From NCBI GenBank assembly GCA_023433685.1, contig JAEYUD010000073.1, positions 1-64,000 of the forward strand: 64,000 bases of DNA, read 5' to 3'. The position numbers and the translations under genes were made by a program. Positions 9,162 to 18,600 of the stretch are shown in pieces. The stretch comes from Bacteroidota bacterium (GTDB lineage Bacteria > Bacteroidota > Ignavibacteria > Ignavibacteriales > Ignavibacteriaceae). The notes beneath the pieces are model-generated. The model searched no databases. It had not been told where the DNA came from and was given only the letters and a program-made list of their open reading frames with translations. Each line of letters opens with the position of its first letter. Position 1 is the first letter of the stretch.

Positions 9162-9552
9162 TATTTGAAAGTGTCTTCTTCTCTGATTTCACTAAATAGA
9201 TCAGTTGCAGGGTCAGGTACAAAAAATAAAAAATAAAGACTGTAAGTATATAATATTTTTCGCTAAAATTCAAGACATAAAGGGAAAATATTATGAACAG
9301 TGCCAGGAACATCATCATTAATGTCATTGCCCCGAGCACAATTATCATGAAATTCTTGTCCTCTTTGTTCGAGGCATATTTTATTGCTGCCACTCCGGCG
9401 GCAAAATTAAGCACCCCCGGAATCTGCCCCCAGAAAAATTCCCTGACCGGCAGGATATCAGCAGGAAAGAAGATCAGCCCCGCCAAACCTGTAACCAGAA
9501 AAACAGTTATCAACACCACTGACACGGTCAGTAGCTTACTTTTTGGGTCCAT
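9151..9552 (-). CDS. AtpI-position small membrane protein
   Basis: A 133-residue protein with four predicted hydrophobic segments (about 8-28, 45-60, 70-92, 98-120) and a basic C-terminal tail. It lies exactly where atpI-type genes occur, between atpZ and atpB, overlapping atpZ by 17 bases and atpB by 11. In other bacteria AtpI and AtpZ help c-ring assembly or Mg2+ supply. The sequence itself lacks a motif I can name, so the role rests on position and topology. Confidence 0.6.
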   Translation of the reverse strand: MDPKSKLLTVSVVLITVFLVTGLAGLIFFPADILPVREFFWGQIPGVLNFAAGVAAIKYASNKEDKNFMIIVLGAMTLMMMFLALFIIFSLYVLNFSEKYYILTVFIFYFLYLTLQLIYLVKSEKKTLSNNVH

Positions 9553-9787
9553 CTTTCTTCACATTCTTTTTTTCAAGATCCATTACCGTTTTGATGAAGC
9601 TGTAAATACCGATGGTTATTCCGGCAAAGGAACAGATCCACAGCCAGTAGCCCGTGCTGTATTTTTCGTCAAGCCACTGCCCCAGGAACACCATGCCAAC
9701 GATCGTTACGGCAAGTTGCACCCCGAGCCCCATATAGGGAGCCACAGCTTTCAGACTCTCGGCTATATTGTCTTCGCTTTTAGGCAC
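9536..9787 (-). CDS. atpZ: AtpZ-type ATP synthase accessory protein
   Basis: Two membrane helices are separated by a short polar turn: YMGLGVQLAVTIVGMVFLGQ, then WLDEKYSTG, then a second hydrophobic stretch. This is the AtpZ/F0F1-ATPase-subunit family that heads many atp operons. The frame is open to 9898, deep inside the bactofilin gene, but a GTG at 9785-9787 is preceded by AGAGGAG four bases upstream and gives a normal 83-residue protein overlapping the bactofilin stop by 8 bases. That start is chosen here; it is an inference from the ribosome-binding site and family length. Confidence 0.75.
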   Translation of the reverse strand: MPKSEDNIAESLKAVAPYMGLGVQLAVTIVGMVFLGQWLDEKYSTGYWLWICSFAGITIGIYSFIKTVMDLEKKNVKKDGPKK

Positions 9788-10190
9788 CGGTCTCCTCTGT
9801 GCTTTTCTCACCGGCAGGGTCTTCCATTTCTTCCACTTTAAGCGGTTCGGTACCGTCTTCAACTTTTCCTTTGTACACCCCGCCCTCTTCGATAACAAGA
9901 GTCTTGCTTTTTATGTCACCGTGCAGTGCGCCTGTGCTTGTTATTTCAACTTTTTCAGTGGCGTACGCATTTCCGGTGACCTTCCCTGCTATCGAAATGC
10001 TGCCGGCTACGAGGTTTCCGGTAATTCTGGCACTCTTCCCTATCAGAAGCAGGCCGTCAACCCTGATATCCCCCTTCAGTTGGCCATCATACCGCATGTC
10101 GCATTCACCCTCCACTTCACCTCTGATTATCACGTCGGAGGAGATCACGGTGATCGGGCGGTAAAATTTCTTTTCTAACTTAAATTTCAT
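9780..10190 (-). CDS. Bactofilin (polymer-forming cytoskeletal protein)
   Basis: The 136-residue protein consists of a short lead, then repeated beta-helix turns such as VIIRGEVEGECDMRYDGQL, KGDIRVDGLLLIGKSARITG and NLVAGSISIAGKVTGNAYA, the signature of bactofilins. These form nucleotide-free filaments that scaffold cell-wall enzymes. The tail is acidic and disordered. It overlaps the preceding coiled-coil membrane gene by ATGA, so the two are very probably co-translated and may act together at the envelope. Confidence 0.9.
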   Translation of the reverse strand: MKFKLEKKFYRPITVISSDVIIRGEVEGECDMRYDGQLKGDIRVDGLLLIGKSARITGNLVAGSISIAGKVTGNAYATEKVEITSTGALHGDIKSKTLVIEEGGVYKGKVEDGTEPLKVEEMEDPAGEKSTEETGA

Positions 10191-10597
10191 TTTATCTGTT
10201 TATTCTTCCCGTTTTTCTTCAAGACCGGAGGTACCTTCACTGAATCCGTCTGTTTCCCGTTGGTGGAATCTGTTAATGTCAGAAGGAACTTCATTCTTTC
10301 ATTCTCGAGTCTGATCTTGTTTAGCTCGGATGCAAGCACGGTTACCCGTTTGTTCAAATTCTGAATTGTCGCCAGATCCTGATCAGAGAGCTCTGCCTTT
10401 ACATCCACCAGAGTGTTAAATGGAGTAAACCTGAAAACGAAAAATGATATCAACAGGGTTGCAATCAGTATTACGCCAAAGTAGATCACCCCTTTCCTGA
10501 AACCTATAACAGTTACCGGCACTTCGGAGTGGTTATCAGCCGGAAGCAGCAGAAGCCTGAATCTCAGTTTTTCAAGCTTTTTCCTGATCTTATCCAT
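10187..10597 (-). CDS. Single-pass membrane protein with periplasmic coiled coil
   Basis: The 136-residue protein has a basic N-terminal part (KIRKKLEKLRFRLL), one membrane segment at about 37-54 (YFGVILIATLLISFFVF), then a heptad-rich stretch (LSDQDLATIQNLNKRVTVLASELNKIR in two parts, about 71-97) and a Lys-rich tail. This is the layout of the membrane and coiled-coil portion of bactofilin-linked M23 (LytM) peptidases, but no peptidase domain follows. Coupled by ATGA to the bactofilin gene, it may be a membrane anchor for it. No function is established. Confidence 0.7.
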   Translation of the reverse strand: MDKIRKKLEKLRFRLLLLPADNHSEVPVTVIGFRKGVIYFGVILIATLLISFFVFRFTPFNTLVDVKAELSDQDLATIQNLNKRVTVLASELNKIRLENERMKFLLTLTDSTNGKQTDSVKVPPVLKKNGKNKQIK

Positions 10598-11228
10598 CCC
10601 GCCTGCTGTACTTGTTCAGTATCTCGTTAAAAGAGATCATTCCTTCCCGCAACAATTTTGGTTCATCCCCTGAAAGATCGATCACAGTGGAAGCTATGTT
10701 CAGAGGAGGTCTTGAAGTGTAGAATATAGCGTCAATTTCACCGCTGAACTCCTGTGAGATCAAACTGAAATCATTCATTGCCGGTTCATCACTTCTGTTT
10801 ACACTGGTTGATACAAGCGGCATTTTCAATTCGGTGAGGAGTTTTCTGCAAAAACTGTGATTCGGAACCCTGAAAGCCGTCGTCTCCTCTCCCATGATAT
10901 CCCGGTAATACGAATTCAACCGCAACACAATCGAAACCGGATTGGGCCAAAGCGACAGCAGAAGATCAGCGTGCGCTTCATCCTTTAACTCCACATATTT
11001 AAGAACCATTTCGAGATCTGCTGCAAGAAGAATGAACTTCTTCCCGATGCTTCTTCTTTTCATCGCCGTTATCTTGGCGAGCGCGTCCTGGTTAAATGGA
11101 TTTGCGCCGAATCCATAAATAGTATCGGTAGGATACGCGAAAACCTTTCCCTCATAATACAATTTCGTCGCGGTGGTTATCGCCTCACCAGGTTTTTCGT
11201 CAAGATTTATTTTTAATGTCTTACTCAT
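10590..11228 (-). CDS. tsaC: Threonylcarbamoyl-AMP synthase (TsaC/Sua5/YrdC)
   Basis: This enzyme makes threonylcarbamoyl-AMP from threonine, bicarbonate and ATP for the t6A37 modification of ANN-decoding tRNAs. The YrdC fold is shown by GKVFAYPTDTIYGFGANPF (about 28-46), the KRRSIGKKFILL segment and PLVSTSVNRSDEP near 138. Length 212. It overlaps both neighbours by 8 bases. A second, more YciO-like paralogue is encoded at 44305-44919; this copy keeps the KRRS-type lysine/arginine motif more fully and is the better candidate for the t6A enzyme. Confidence 0.88.
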   Translation of the reverse strand: MSKTLKINLDEKPGEAITTATKLYYEGKVFAYPTDTIYGFGANPFNQDALAKITAMKRRSIGKKFILLAADLEMVLKYVELKDEAHADLLLSLWPNPVSIVLRLNSYYRDIMGEETTAFRVPNHSFCRKLLTELKMPLVSTSVNRSDEPAMNDFSLISQEFSGEIDAIFYTSRPPLNIASTVIDLSGDEPKLLREGMISFNEILNKYSRRDG

Positions 11229-12276
11229 TTTCCGTCAAGATTTGGTTTACTTTGTTTAAAACCTCGTAAGGGTATAATCCGGTTCCACACTCAAATCCGG
11301 AGGTGGGACATTTTTTGTGCCCGTGAACCCCGCATGGCTTGCATGTTACATCCTTCGTGAGGTGGTGGCTGCGGGTTGAGTATCCATAAAAACCAAATTC
11401 AGGAACTGTCGAGCAATATATAGTCAGTACCGGGGCTCCCGCAGCCATAGCAAAATGCGTCGGGGCGCTATCGTTGGTTATTACCAGCGAAACATGTCTG
11501 AGTAATTCAATCGACTCAATTATACTGAATTCACCACATAAATTGAGTATCTTTTCGCCTGAATGTCTGATGATCTCCGCCCCCATCTCCTTTTCAGCAG
11601 CACTTCCGCCGATGACTACCGTTTGTCCCTGCGAAGAAAGGGCTGCCGCCACTTCCGCGTAATATTTTATTGGATACCTTTTAGTTTCCCAGACGCTTCC
11701 GGGAAATATTGCAATTGTTTTTTGTCCGCCGTTGATTCCACGTAGAAAAGATTCAACCCTGGTTTTCTGATCACCGGTTGCAACCACTTCCGGCATTATC
11801 TTCCATCGGTCGTCTCTGTAATCCCCAAGCATGTTCAGGTTTCGTTTTACTTCGTGATCGTTGTGGACGTATTTTACACGTCTATTGTAGAGGAAAGATA
11901 AAGCTGCAATGTCGAAACCCGTCGACTCTTGTGCCCCGGCAAGACTCATGATCAATGTGGTACGGAATGACCGGTGAAGCGAGTAAAGCCTGGAGTATTT
12001 TCTTTCTCTCAACTCTGAAGCGAACTTGGTTAACCCCTTGCCACCTTTGTGTTCCCCCCTTTTGTGAAATATGTGCACCCCGGAAACAGATGGCGAATGC
12101 CCGAATATCTCCGCGGAAACGGGCGCGGATACCACGTCTATCTCATCCCCGGGATTGAGTCTCTTCAACTCCTGTATAAAGGGGAGAGCCAGCACGGAAT
12201 CCCCCGGAAAGGCCGTCTGGATGACAAGTATCCTGCCGCTGCTCAATACTTCCACCTGTTGTGCATCCAAAACCAT
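11221..12276 (-). CDS. Glycosyltransferase family 9 (heptosyltransferase-like)
   Basis: GT9 enzymes add heptose to the lipopolysaccharide inner core. The N-terminal GRILVIQTAFPGDSVLALPF is the acceptor-domain start, and the C-terminal KTIAIFPGSVWETKRYP and VITNDSAPTHFAMAAGAPVL blocks form the ADP-sugar site. Four cysteines and two histidines lie in the tail (TCKPCGVHGHKKCPTSG). Length 351. It overlaps the lipid A acyltransferase gene by 34 bases, which supports a role in lipid A/core assembly. Confidence 0.88.
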   Translation of the reverse strand: MVLDAQQVEVLSSGRILVIQTAFPGDSVLALPFIQELKRLNPGDEIDVVSAPVSAEIFGHSPSVSGVHIFHKRGEHKGGKGLTKFASELRERKYSRLYSLHRSFRTTLIMSLAGAQESTGFDIAALSFLYNRRVKYVHNDHEVKRNLNMLGDYRDDRWKIMPEVVATGDQKTRVESFLRGINGGQKTIAIFPGSVWETKRYPIKYYAEVAAALSSQGQTVVIGGSAAEKEMGAEIIRHSGEKILNLCGEFSIIESIELLRHVSLVITNDSAPTHFAMAAGAPVLTIYCSTVPEFGFYGYSTRSHHLTKDVTCKPCGVHGHKKCPTSGFECGTGLYPYEVLNKVNQILTENE

Positions 12277-13112
12277 TGTTCAGGATACTTTCTGATGTAC
12301 TCTTCAAGCAAGGCGGTGTGCCTGCGGGTAATTTCTTCCACCTTTTTGTTCATTTCCTGCGGCAGCCCTTCGAATGATATTTCATGCGCGTGGAGTGAAT
12401 AGCTGTCATCCTCATTTCTCACCATGAAGCACATGAGAATCGGCGAACCTGCCCTCAGAGCAAGAAGTGCCGATCCTTCATTCACAGCGGAACTCCTTCC
12501 GAAAAAAGGGACGTGCAGCCCATCCCGCGGTCCCCGTTGATCACCGACGACACCAATCATCTCACCATTTTTAAGCGATTTATATAAAGTCATGGCAGCA
12601 TGTCCGGTGTGCACAACTTTGTTCCCCCACATCGATCTCGCTTTTTCCATCCAGGCGGCCACGTAACCATTCCGTTGTTCCTGTGTGAGGCTGACTACCG
12701 GTAAACCCATCCTGCGGGCATAGACAACGGCACCCAACTCCCAATTGCCGAAATGCGCGGTAAGGAGTACCACTCCTTTCCCCCGTGAGTGCATCTGCCT
12801 GCCAAGTTCTGCCACCTCATCACTGACGAATGACTCAACTTCATAATATTTCAGGGCCGGAAGACCCATTATCTCAATAAAAGTTTTCGCGGCACTTACG
12901 TAACACTTTCTGCAAAGCACTCTTCTCTCGTCTTCGCTCATTTCGGGGAAAGCTATTGAAAGGTTTTTCATGACCACACTCCTGCGGAGTTTTAAAAGGT
13001 CATGAAAAATAAATGTGAGGAAGGGCGCAAACAGGTGCGCCCTTTTAAAACCGACAAGACAGAATATCTTGCTGAAAAGTGAGAATAACGCGTATTCTAA
13101 AACGTTTTGCAA
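12243..13112 (-). CDS. Lipid A acyltransferase (LpxL/HtrB family)
   Basis: The family transfers secondary acyl chains to lipid A at the inner membrane. The catalytic HX4E motif is HFGNWE with H120 and E125, and GVVGDQRGPRDGLHVPFFG is the second conserved block. An N-terminal hydrophobic helix anchors the enzyme. Length 289. The only usable start in front is TTG at 13110-13112; an ATG just upstream runs straight into TAG. The 3' end overlaps the GT9 gene. Whether it is LpxL-, LpxM- or LpxP-like cannot be decided from sequence. Confidence 0.88.
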   Translation of the reverse strand: MQNVLEYALFSLFSKIFCLVGFKRAHLFAPFLTFIFHDLLKLRRSVVMKNLSIAFPEMSEDERRVLCRKCYVSAAKTFIEIMGLPALKYYEVESFVSDEVAELGRQMHSRGKGVVLLTAHFGNWELGAVVYARRMGLPVVSLTQEQRNGYVAAWMEKARSMWGNKVVHTGHAAMTLYKSLKNGEMIGVVGDQRGPRDGLHVPFFGRSSAVNEGSALLALRAGSPILMCFMVRNEDDSYSLHAHEISFEGLPQEMNKKVEEITRRHTALLEEYIRKYPEQWFWMHNRWKY

Positions 13113-13154
13113 ATCTACATGTTCATATTTTTTTGAACACGCAATATAACCATT

Positions 13155-14510
13155 TTAAAGCGTCTTTATTCTCGATTGCCAATTGTCGTCACGCAATTCA
13201 CCACGCTTGGTTGAGTGCAGAAGTTTGTAATCGCCAAATCCTGAAATATCTCCAAATACAAACTCGACGCCTCCCTCGATATCATCATAGTTCCAGACTT
13301 CGTATGGTTTGGTGTCAAGCTGTGAAGGGAACCGGTTGATCTCGCTGGGGCGGCCATAAACTATATGCACCCTGCCACGGTCTGTCTGCCAACCTTTCCG
13401 TTGGAATGATGAATAAGCCTGATTCGCGTATTCTATCCGCTTGTAATATTCACGTTTGAACTCGTTAACGGTAGTTGCGGGATCCGCGTCACGGTTTCTC
13501 CAAAAATTAAAGAGGAAGTTCCGACGACCGTCGAGATCTTTAAGGTTATCCCATTGTTTCTCTTCAACTTTTGAGGCAATATATTTTGCCTGAGCGTAAG
13601 CTTCATCGATCTCTTCCTCACTCATCATGGCAAATTCAGATGAGAGGAATTCGTTGTCTGAATATTTGGTTGCAACTGTATCCACAACATTGGCATTGAA
13701 AACGTATATCTTCTTTGTTGCCATCGCGATTTCATTAGCGAGAGAATCATACAAAGCGAGAGTAAGATTATAAGAACCGGTTGGTAACTTTGAAATATTT
13801 ACTGTGTTCGCTTCAACTATAGAAGGATTTTTCCGGGGGATGTATCTTCTTTTTCTGCTGACTTCTTCATTTTTGTCGTTTGTCAGCACCCTCTCAAGTA
13901 TCAGCAACTCCGGATCGGAATCTTTGTTAAGGTTATAAAGTTCGACGTAATAAAATACCACAGGAAGATTTTCACCGAATACCGTGGAAACATTCGGCAC
14001 CACTTCAAAAGTATTCTTGAAGAAAGTGGATGAATCGTTGTCAGACTTTTCTATCTTGGTTGCCACCTCGATATCACTTATCCCGAACTTGTCTTTGTCA
14101 GGATGCGCTATTTTTATAGCGAATTTAGCCGTATCAACCCGGTCGGTCATCTCAAGATCTTTTACTGCAAAGGCGAACTTATAATCACCAAATTTAAGCC
14201 TGAATCGCAGAACTCCTGTTAAATTATTCTTGACCGAATCTATCACCGGCGAAGCAAAATTGTACTCCCGCTTGAAATACATTTGCGAAGTTGCAATCTC
14301 TTCAATAGCAATTCCGATTGCCCCGCGAATAAATGAACGGGCATCCGATTGAACTGTGTGAAACGCGTTTTGATAAAAGCTGTAGTAGACTTCAACAATG
14401 CCTGACGTGTCGTCTCCGGCAAACCTGGCATAGTCGAGATCAAAAAGAGGTTTTTTCTGTGCGAAAAGCGCGATATTTAAAAACAGAACCAGGACAAATA
14501 GTCTTTTCAC
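13155..14510 (-). CDS. GWxTD-domain secreted protein
   Basis: A 451-residue exported protein with a hydrophobic signal segment (LFVLVLFLNIALFAQ) after a GTG start; GGAG lies 10 bases upstream. The C-terminal third is a GWxTD domain: GWQTD at 373-377, then GRVHIVYGRPSEI and the WNYDD and VEFVFGDISGFGDY pieces. The middle part is beta-rich. The GWxTD family is common in Ignavibacteria and relatives, but its function is unknown. A terminator stands between this gene and the PorV-like gene upstream, with only 26 bases before the start, so either a promoter overlaps the terminator or it depends on read-through. Confidence 0.85.
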   Translation of the reverse strand: MKRLFVLVLFLNIALFAQKKPLFDLDYARFAGDDTSGIVEVYYSFYQNAFHTVQSDARSFIRGAIGIAIEEIATSQMYFKREYNFASPVIDSVKNNLTGVLRFRLKFGDYKFAFAVKDLEMTDRVDTAKFAIKIAHPDKDKFGISDIEVATKIEKSDNDSSTFFKNTFEVVPNVSTVFGENLPVVFYYVELYNLNKDSDPELLILERVLTNDKNEEVSRKRRYIPRKNPSIVEANTVNISKLPTGSYNLTLALYDSLANEIAMATKKIYVFNANVVDTVATKYSDNEFLSSEFAMMSEEEIDEAYAQAKYIASKVEEKQWDNLKDLDGRRNFLFNFWRNRDADPATTVNEFKREYYKRIEYANQAYSSFQRKGWQTDRGRVHIVYGRPSEINRFPSQLDTKPYEVWNYDDIEGGVEFVFGDISGFGDYKLLHSTKRGELRDDNWQSRIKTL

Positions 14511-14536
14511 CGGTGTCTTTCTCCATTATTTTCAAA

Positions 14537-14570
14537 CAAAAAAAAGGCGCCCGCGTTAAACGGACGCCTT
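14537..14570 (-). terminator. Rho-independent terminator after PorV-like gene
   Basis: On the minus strand AAGGCGTCCG and CGGGCGCCTT pair with one mismatch around a 7-base loop, followed by eight T. It lies 18 bases past the stop of the PorV-like gene and would end the secretion/outer-membrane transcript. Confidence 0.85.
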
Positions 14571-14587
14571 GGATAAAAGTGAAATTA

Positions 14588-15607
14588 TCACTTGAACGAC
14601 AGTTTAACCGTCATGATGTGGTTAGGATTTGGGAATTCCTTCACCTGACGGAAAGCGTAGTCAACAACAACACCGATTTCATCGGTAAGTTTGTAGTTAA
14701 CACCCGCGCCAAGGTTAACACCAAAAATGTTGTCCTGGTTGTTTGCTGACTGAAGTACATAACCACCTCTTACGAAGAAGAGATTGTTGAATGAGTACTC
14801 AGCACCGAACTTAAACTGGTCTTCGAACGCGTTGTTGTTCACGAATGTACCACCGAGCTCAAGTTTGTTCTGTTTGTCAAAATCAAACTTGTATGCAAGG
14901 CTCAGTTCAAAGAAGCTGGGTATCTGGTAAGGCTCTGTTACAGCCGTATAGTTACCAAGGGTTGAACCGGGGGTTGTTCCCGGAACAGTTGTTTTGAACT
15001 GAAGGTCTTGACCGGAATACTGCATGTTGGTACCAATGTTTTTAACGGCGGCACCAATGAACAAATTCTGGCTGAATCTGTACTGAACACCGAAATCGAG
15101 AGCGAACCCGGTTGCGTTTGAGTTCATGATCGTTTCGGATATCACCTTGGCATTAAAACCAATCGATACCCTGTCAGTGATAACTTTTGAGTAGGTCAAT
15201 CCCGCAACGAGGAATCCTGGAGAGTAGGTGGTACCATCTCCATCAGGGCTCGTAACTGTAGTTACAGGGATATCACCAAAGTTAAGCGATTTGAATGAAA
15301 GCGCTATCGAACCAAAATCACCGAGGCTGGTTCCTGCTGCGAAGTAGGAAACATTTACATCAGCTATATAAGACATGTAGCTGAACATTGCTTCGGTCTT
15401 TCTGTCAACATCCAAACCGGCCGGATTATAGAAAATAGATTCCATTCCGGTTACATTGGATACAAACGCGCCTCCGGTAGCTATGCCGCGAGCGCCCACA
15501 GGGATAAGCAACTGGTCTGCACCGGTTGTACCCTTACGGGAGACGTCACCCGCATAAGCTGGCAGTACGAAGGCGAGTATTAGCAGCAATGATAAGTATC
15601 TTTTCAT
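14588..15607 (-). CDS. PorV/PorQ-like outer-membrane beta-barrel protein
   Basis: The 339-residue protein has a signal peptide (YLSLLLILAFVLPAYA), then the family signature LLIPVGARGIATGGAF and SIFYNPAGLD, followed by alternating beta strands ending in a C-terminal aromatic/basic strand (MTVKLSFK). PorV shuttles T9SS cargo to the outer-membrane attachment complex; PorQ-type relatives have similar barrels. Its position directly after two cargo genes and a TonB-dependent receptor suggests it serves them. AGGAG lies 10 bases before the ATG. Confidence 0.82.
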   Translation of the reverse strand: MKRYLSLLLILAFVLPAYAGDVSRKGTTGADQLLIPVGARGIATGGAFVSNVTGMESIFYNPAGLDVDRKTEAMFSYMSYIADVNVSYFAAGTSLGDFGSIALSFKSLNFGDIPVTTVTSPDGDGTTYSPGFLVAGLTYSKVITDRVSIGFNAKVISETIMNSNATGFALDFGVQYRFSQNLFIGAAVKNIGTNMQYSGQDLQFKTTVPGTTPGSTLGNYTAVTEPYQIPSFFELSLAYKFDFDKQNKLELGGTFVNNNAFEDQFKFGAEYSFNNLFFVRGGYVLQSANNQDNIFGVNLGAGVNYKLTDEIGVVVDYAFRQVKEFPNPNHIMTVKLSFK

Positions 15608-15641
15608 ATTTAGTTAACTCCTAATTTCTGATTCCAAGTAT

Positions 15642-15664
15642 GGCGGCGGTTTTCAGCCGCCGCC
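15642..15664 (-). other. GC-rich hairpin between cargo and PorV-like genes
   Basis: GGCGGCGG and its complement (15642-15649, 15656-15664) enclose a short loop in the 66-base gap. There is no T run, so it is not a standard terminator. A role in mRNA processing or stability is possible. Confidence 0.6.
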
Positions 15665-15673
15665 TACTTCGTG

Positions 15674-18600
15674 TTAGAACCTTTGTATCTGCTTTTGCGG
15701 CATAATTATTGCGAATTTAAGTACTTTATCTCCGTACTCAGGCGATTTTACTATTGCCAGATACATACCGGAGGCCACTCTGAGTCCGTCTTGATTCTGC
15801 AGATCCCACCTTAAGAAAGGTGAAGTCGGAGAAGACTTGTCAGTAGTGGACAACGTCCGTATCAACATACCCGAAAGCGAGTATATCTTTATAGTAACAT
15901 CTGTCGGAAGATTCGTAAATGTCACATACGGATTATCCGGGGTGTTACCGGCATAGCTTGCCTGAGAATTGTACGCGAACAATGGGTTCGGGTATACATT
16001 CACTTTATCAAATAGGGCTCTCTTCTGATCTGCTGTCAGATCGCCACCCTTTTGGGTAGAAAATGTGAAGATATCGTTCACGTATGGATATGACGCAAGC
16101 GGAAGCTTAAGAGTGTCACCGGCTGCATAAAATACGTTCGGATCGGTCTTTTCCATGCCTACAACATACATACCGGCCAACCAGGGTGAACGGAATACCG
16201 ACTTGAAGGCGGTACCATAAACGTTGGTATCAGCACCGGCAGGAACAGTCTGTGGTGTGAGCAGGTCTGCCCATACAGGTGTTCCGGTACCGAAATCACC
16301 ACCGGTGAGGTCTTTCTGACTTCCGGTTGCATCGTATGGTTTATCGAAGATCACGATGAATTCACCAGAATATCTAAGTGAATCACCCGGATCCCAGTTT
16401 CCGTCAGGATTACCTTTAAGGAAGGAATTCTGAACGTCTCCGGGGATCTTTGTCGAAAGTTCGATGAAACCAACGGCCAACTGTCTCTGTGTTCCGTACT
16501 TAGCGTCAACTTCCCATGCGGTGAAAGGTACATCAACGAAACCTTCGCCGAATTTACCCATCTGACCACCCCTTGAGGAAACTGTATCAGCAGCGGTGAC
16601 ACCGGCAGCATAGATATAACTTGCGTTTCTTCTAGCCTGGGATGTACCAACGAAACCTTGAACGTATCTGTAAGCCTTGCCGGAGTTAGGAGCGAACCGG
16701 AGTTCAACCCTCCTCATTCTGTCGGCTGTAATATATGTAGAGTAGCTTCTTTCAGCGTTCTTCGGAAGGTTGATCTTCGCTGAAGTTGGTATGTCACCAC
16801 CGGTGTAGAATACCCCGGTAAGGGCACCCACTGCCGAGAAGTTCCTGTACCATTTGGTACCAGAATAGGTGGCTGTTCCGAGAGCTGCGCTGGATGGTGA
16901 AACCTTAAGAAGGAAACCATCGGTAACCTTGCCTGCAACAACAGACAATGTTGTGTCGAATGCCTTCATTGAGTCAGCAAGTACAGTGTTTGTAGTCTTG
17001 TTTGTAAGCCTGTAGAACACTGAATATGGTGATGTTACGGCTGTGTTCTTGAAGAACTCAACATTGTAAGTATCACCGGTAAGTTTCTTGTTGTCAACAA
17101 CGACATACTGAACCTTGCCACTTGAAGGACCTTGCGCGCTCTGTGCAATCGAACCCTCTGAGGCCGGAACGTACATGTTCTCACCATAAACAACCGGTAA
17201 CAGCGCGGTCTCATATTCTTCAACCGAACCGGAACGGGCGATGTAATCGCCTGCAGGTCCATAAACCTGCTGTTTATTCTGATCGTACGGAGCTTTAAGG
17301 AAGATTGCCTTATGGTTCACCGCGTAAGGAGTAACCGTAAAGTAATAGGTCTGTCCTTTAACAAGCGGATCGCCGTTAAACGGATTTGCTGTCACTTTAA
17401 TACGGAGACGGCCCGTGGAAGGAGTTGCATACAATGCTGAATCGATCTTGAATTCAGGAAGAACTTCCGCGAACTTCAAATCCTGATTACCGTTTGCGAA
17501 AAGCGTATAGATACCTTTAATGGAATCGTTAAGCTGATAGTTCGCGATAACCCTTGAATTTTCAACTCCACTGATGACAGCCTCTTTCGAGTTTGTTCTG
17601 TAAGCAGTTACATAGAAGCCTTTAATTCTTCTATCGATGTTAAGCACTGTATCAACCGCGTTGTATCTTAACTGGTCGTAAGTATCAAAATTGATATCGA
17701 TATAACCGAGACCATCACTCGAAGTACCGGTAAGCATGGTTGGCTTAACCGGTGGTGGCGGTGGTGGTGAAGGGAAGTTCGAATCAAAGAGGAGCTGAGC
17801 AATCTCAGAGTACTGTTTTGCAACAGTAATTGACTGTTTCGCGTCGTTTCCTCTACCAACTACATAAGCCACAACGATATCAACAGGAACTCCCTTTTCA
17901 AGTTTGAAAGGACCTGTGTTTGACATCTGACGTTGATCGGTTGCAGTGTTGTTTATCCATCCCACATTGGTAACAGGGTTACCTGAGTATGAGAATTTAG
18001 GGTCAACAGTAGCGCAATCAATACCGCCACGAACTTCACCGAATGACCATGTACAAGGATTAAGAGCATCACCGATACGGTTTTTACCGGTCATGTAATT
18101 TCTTGCTTCCTGACGTGTGTTCGGATCACCATGTGTCGGATGACTCTGCATGTAGTGAACGAATGATGAGAGACCAAGGTTCTTGGCACCCGGGAACTGC
18201 TCAATACCTCTGACCTGACCACCTACATAGTGGGCAGTATCAACTGGAGTGTCAATTCCATCGTCCCATTTACCGTTACCGTTTACATCGATATAGGTCT
18301 CACCGGCAACGTATGCTTTTGGACCCTGGAAAAAGTCGATAAGGAATGTTGGCGGGTTGGCACCATATTCAGTATCATCACCATCGTTATAAACATAACC
18401 GGCATTAAGGATGGTATCGCAACCAACGAGATCATCGTAAGCATCACCAAGATCAGGATCCGCCCAAACACCAAAGTATACTGAATCCATCACATCGGCA
18501 ACAGAACCAGTGTTGAGAATCGAGTACCTTAAGAACATCATGTTACCCACGAAGCTCTTTGTGTTGAAAGCGAAAACTGTCTGACGGATCTCAATACCCT

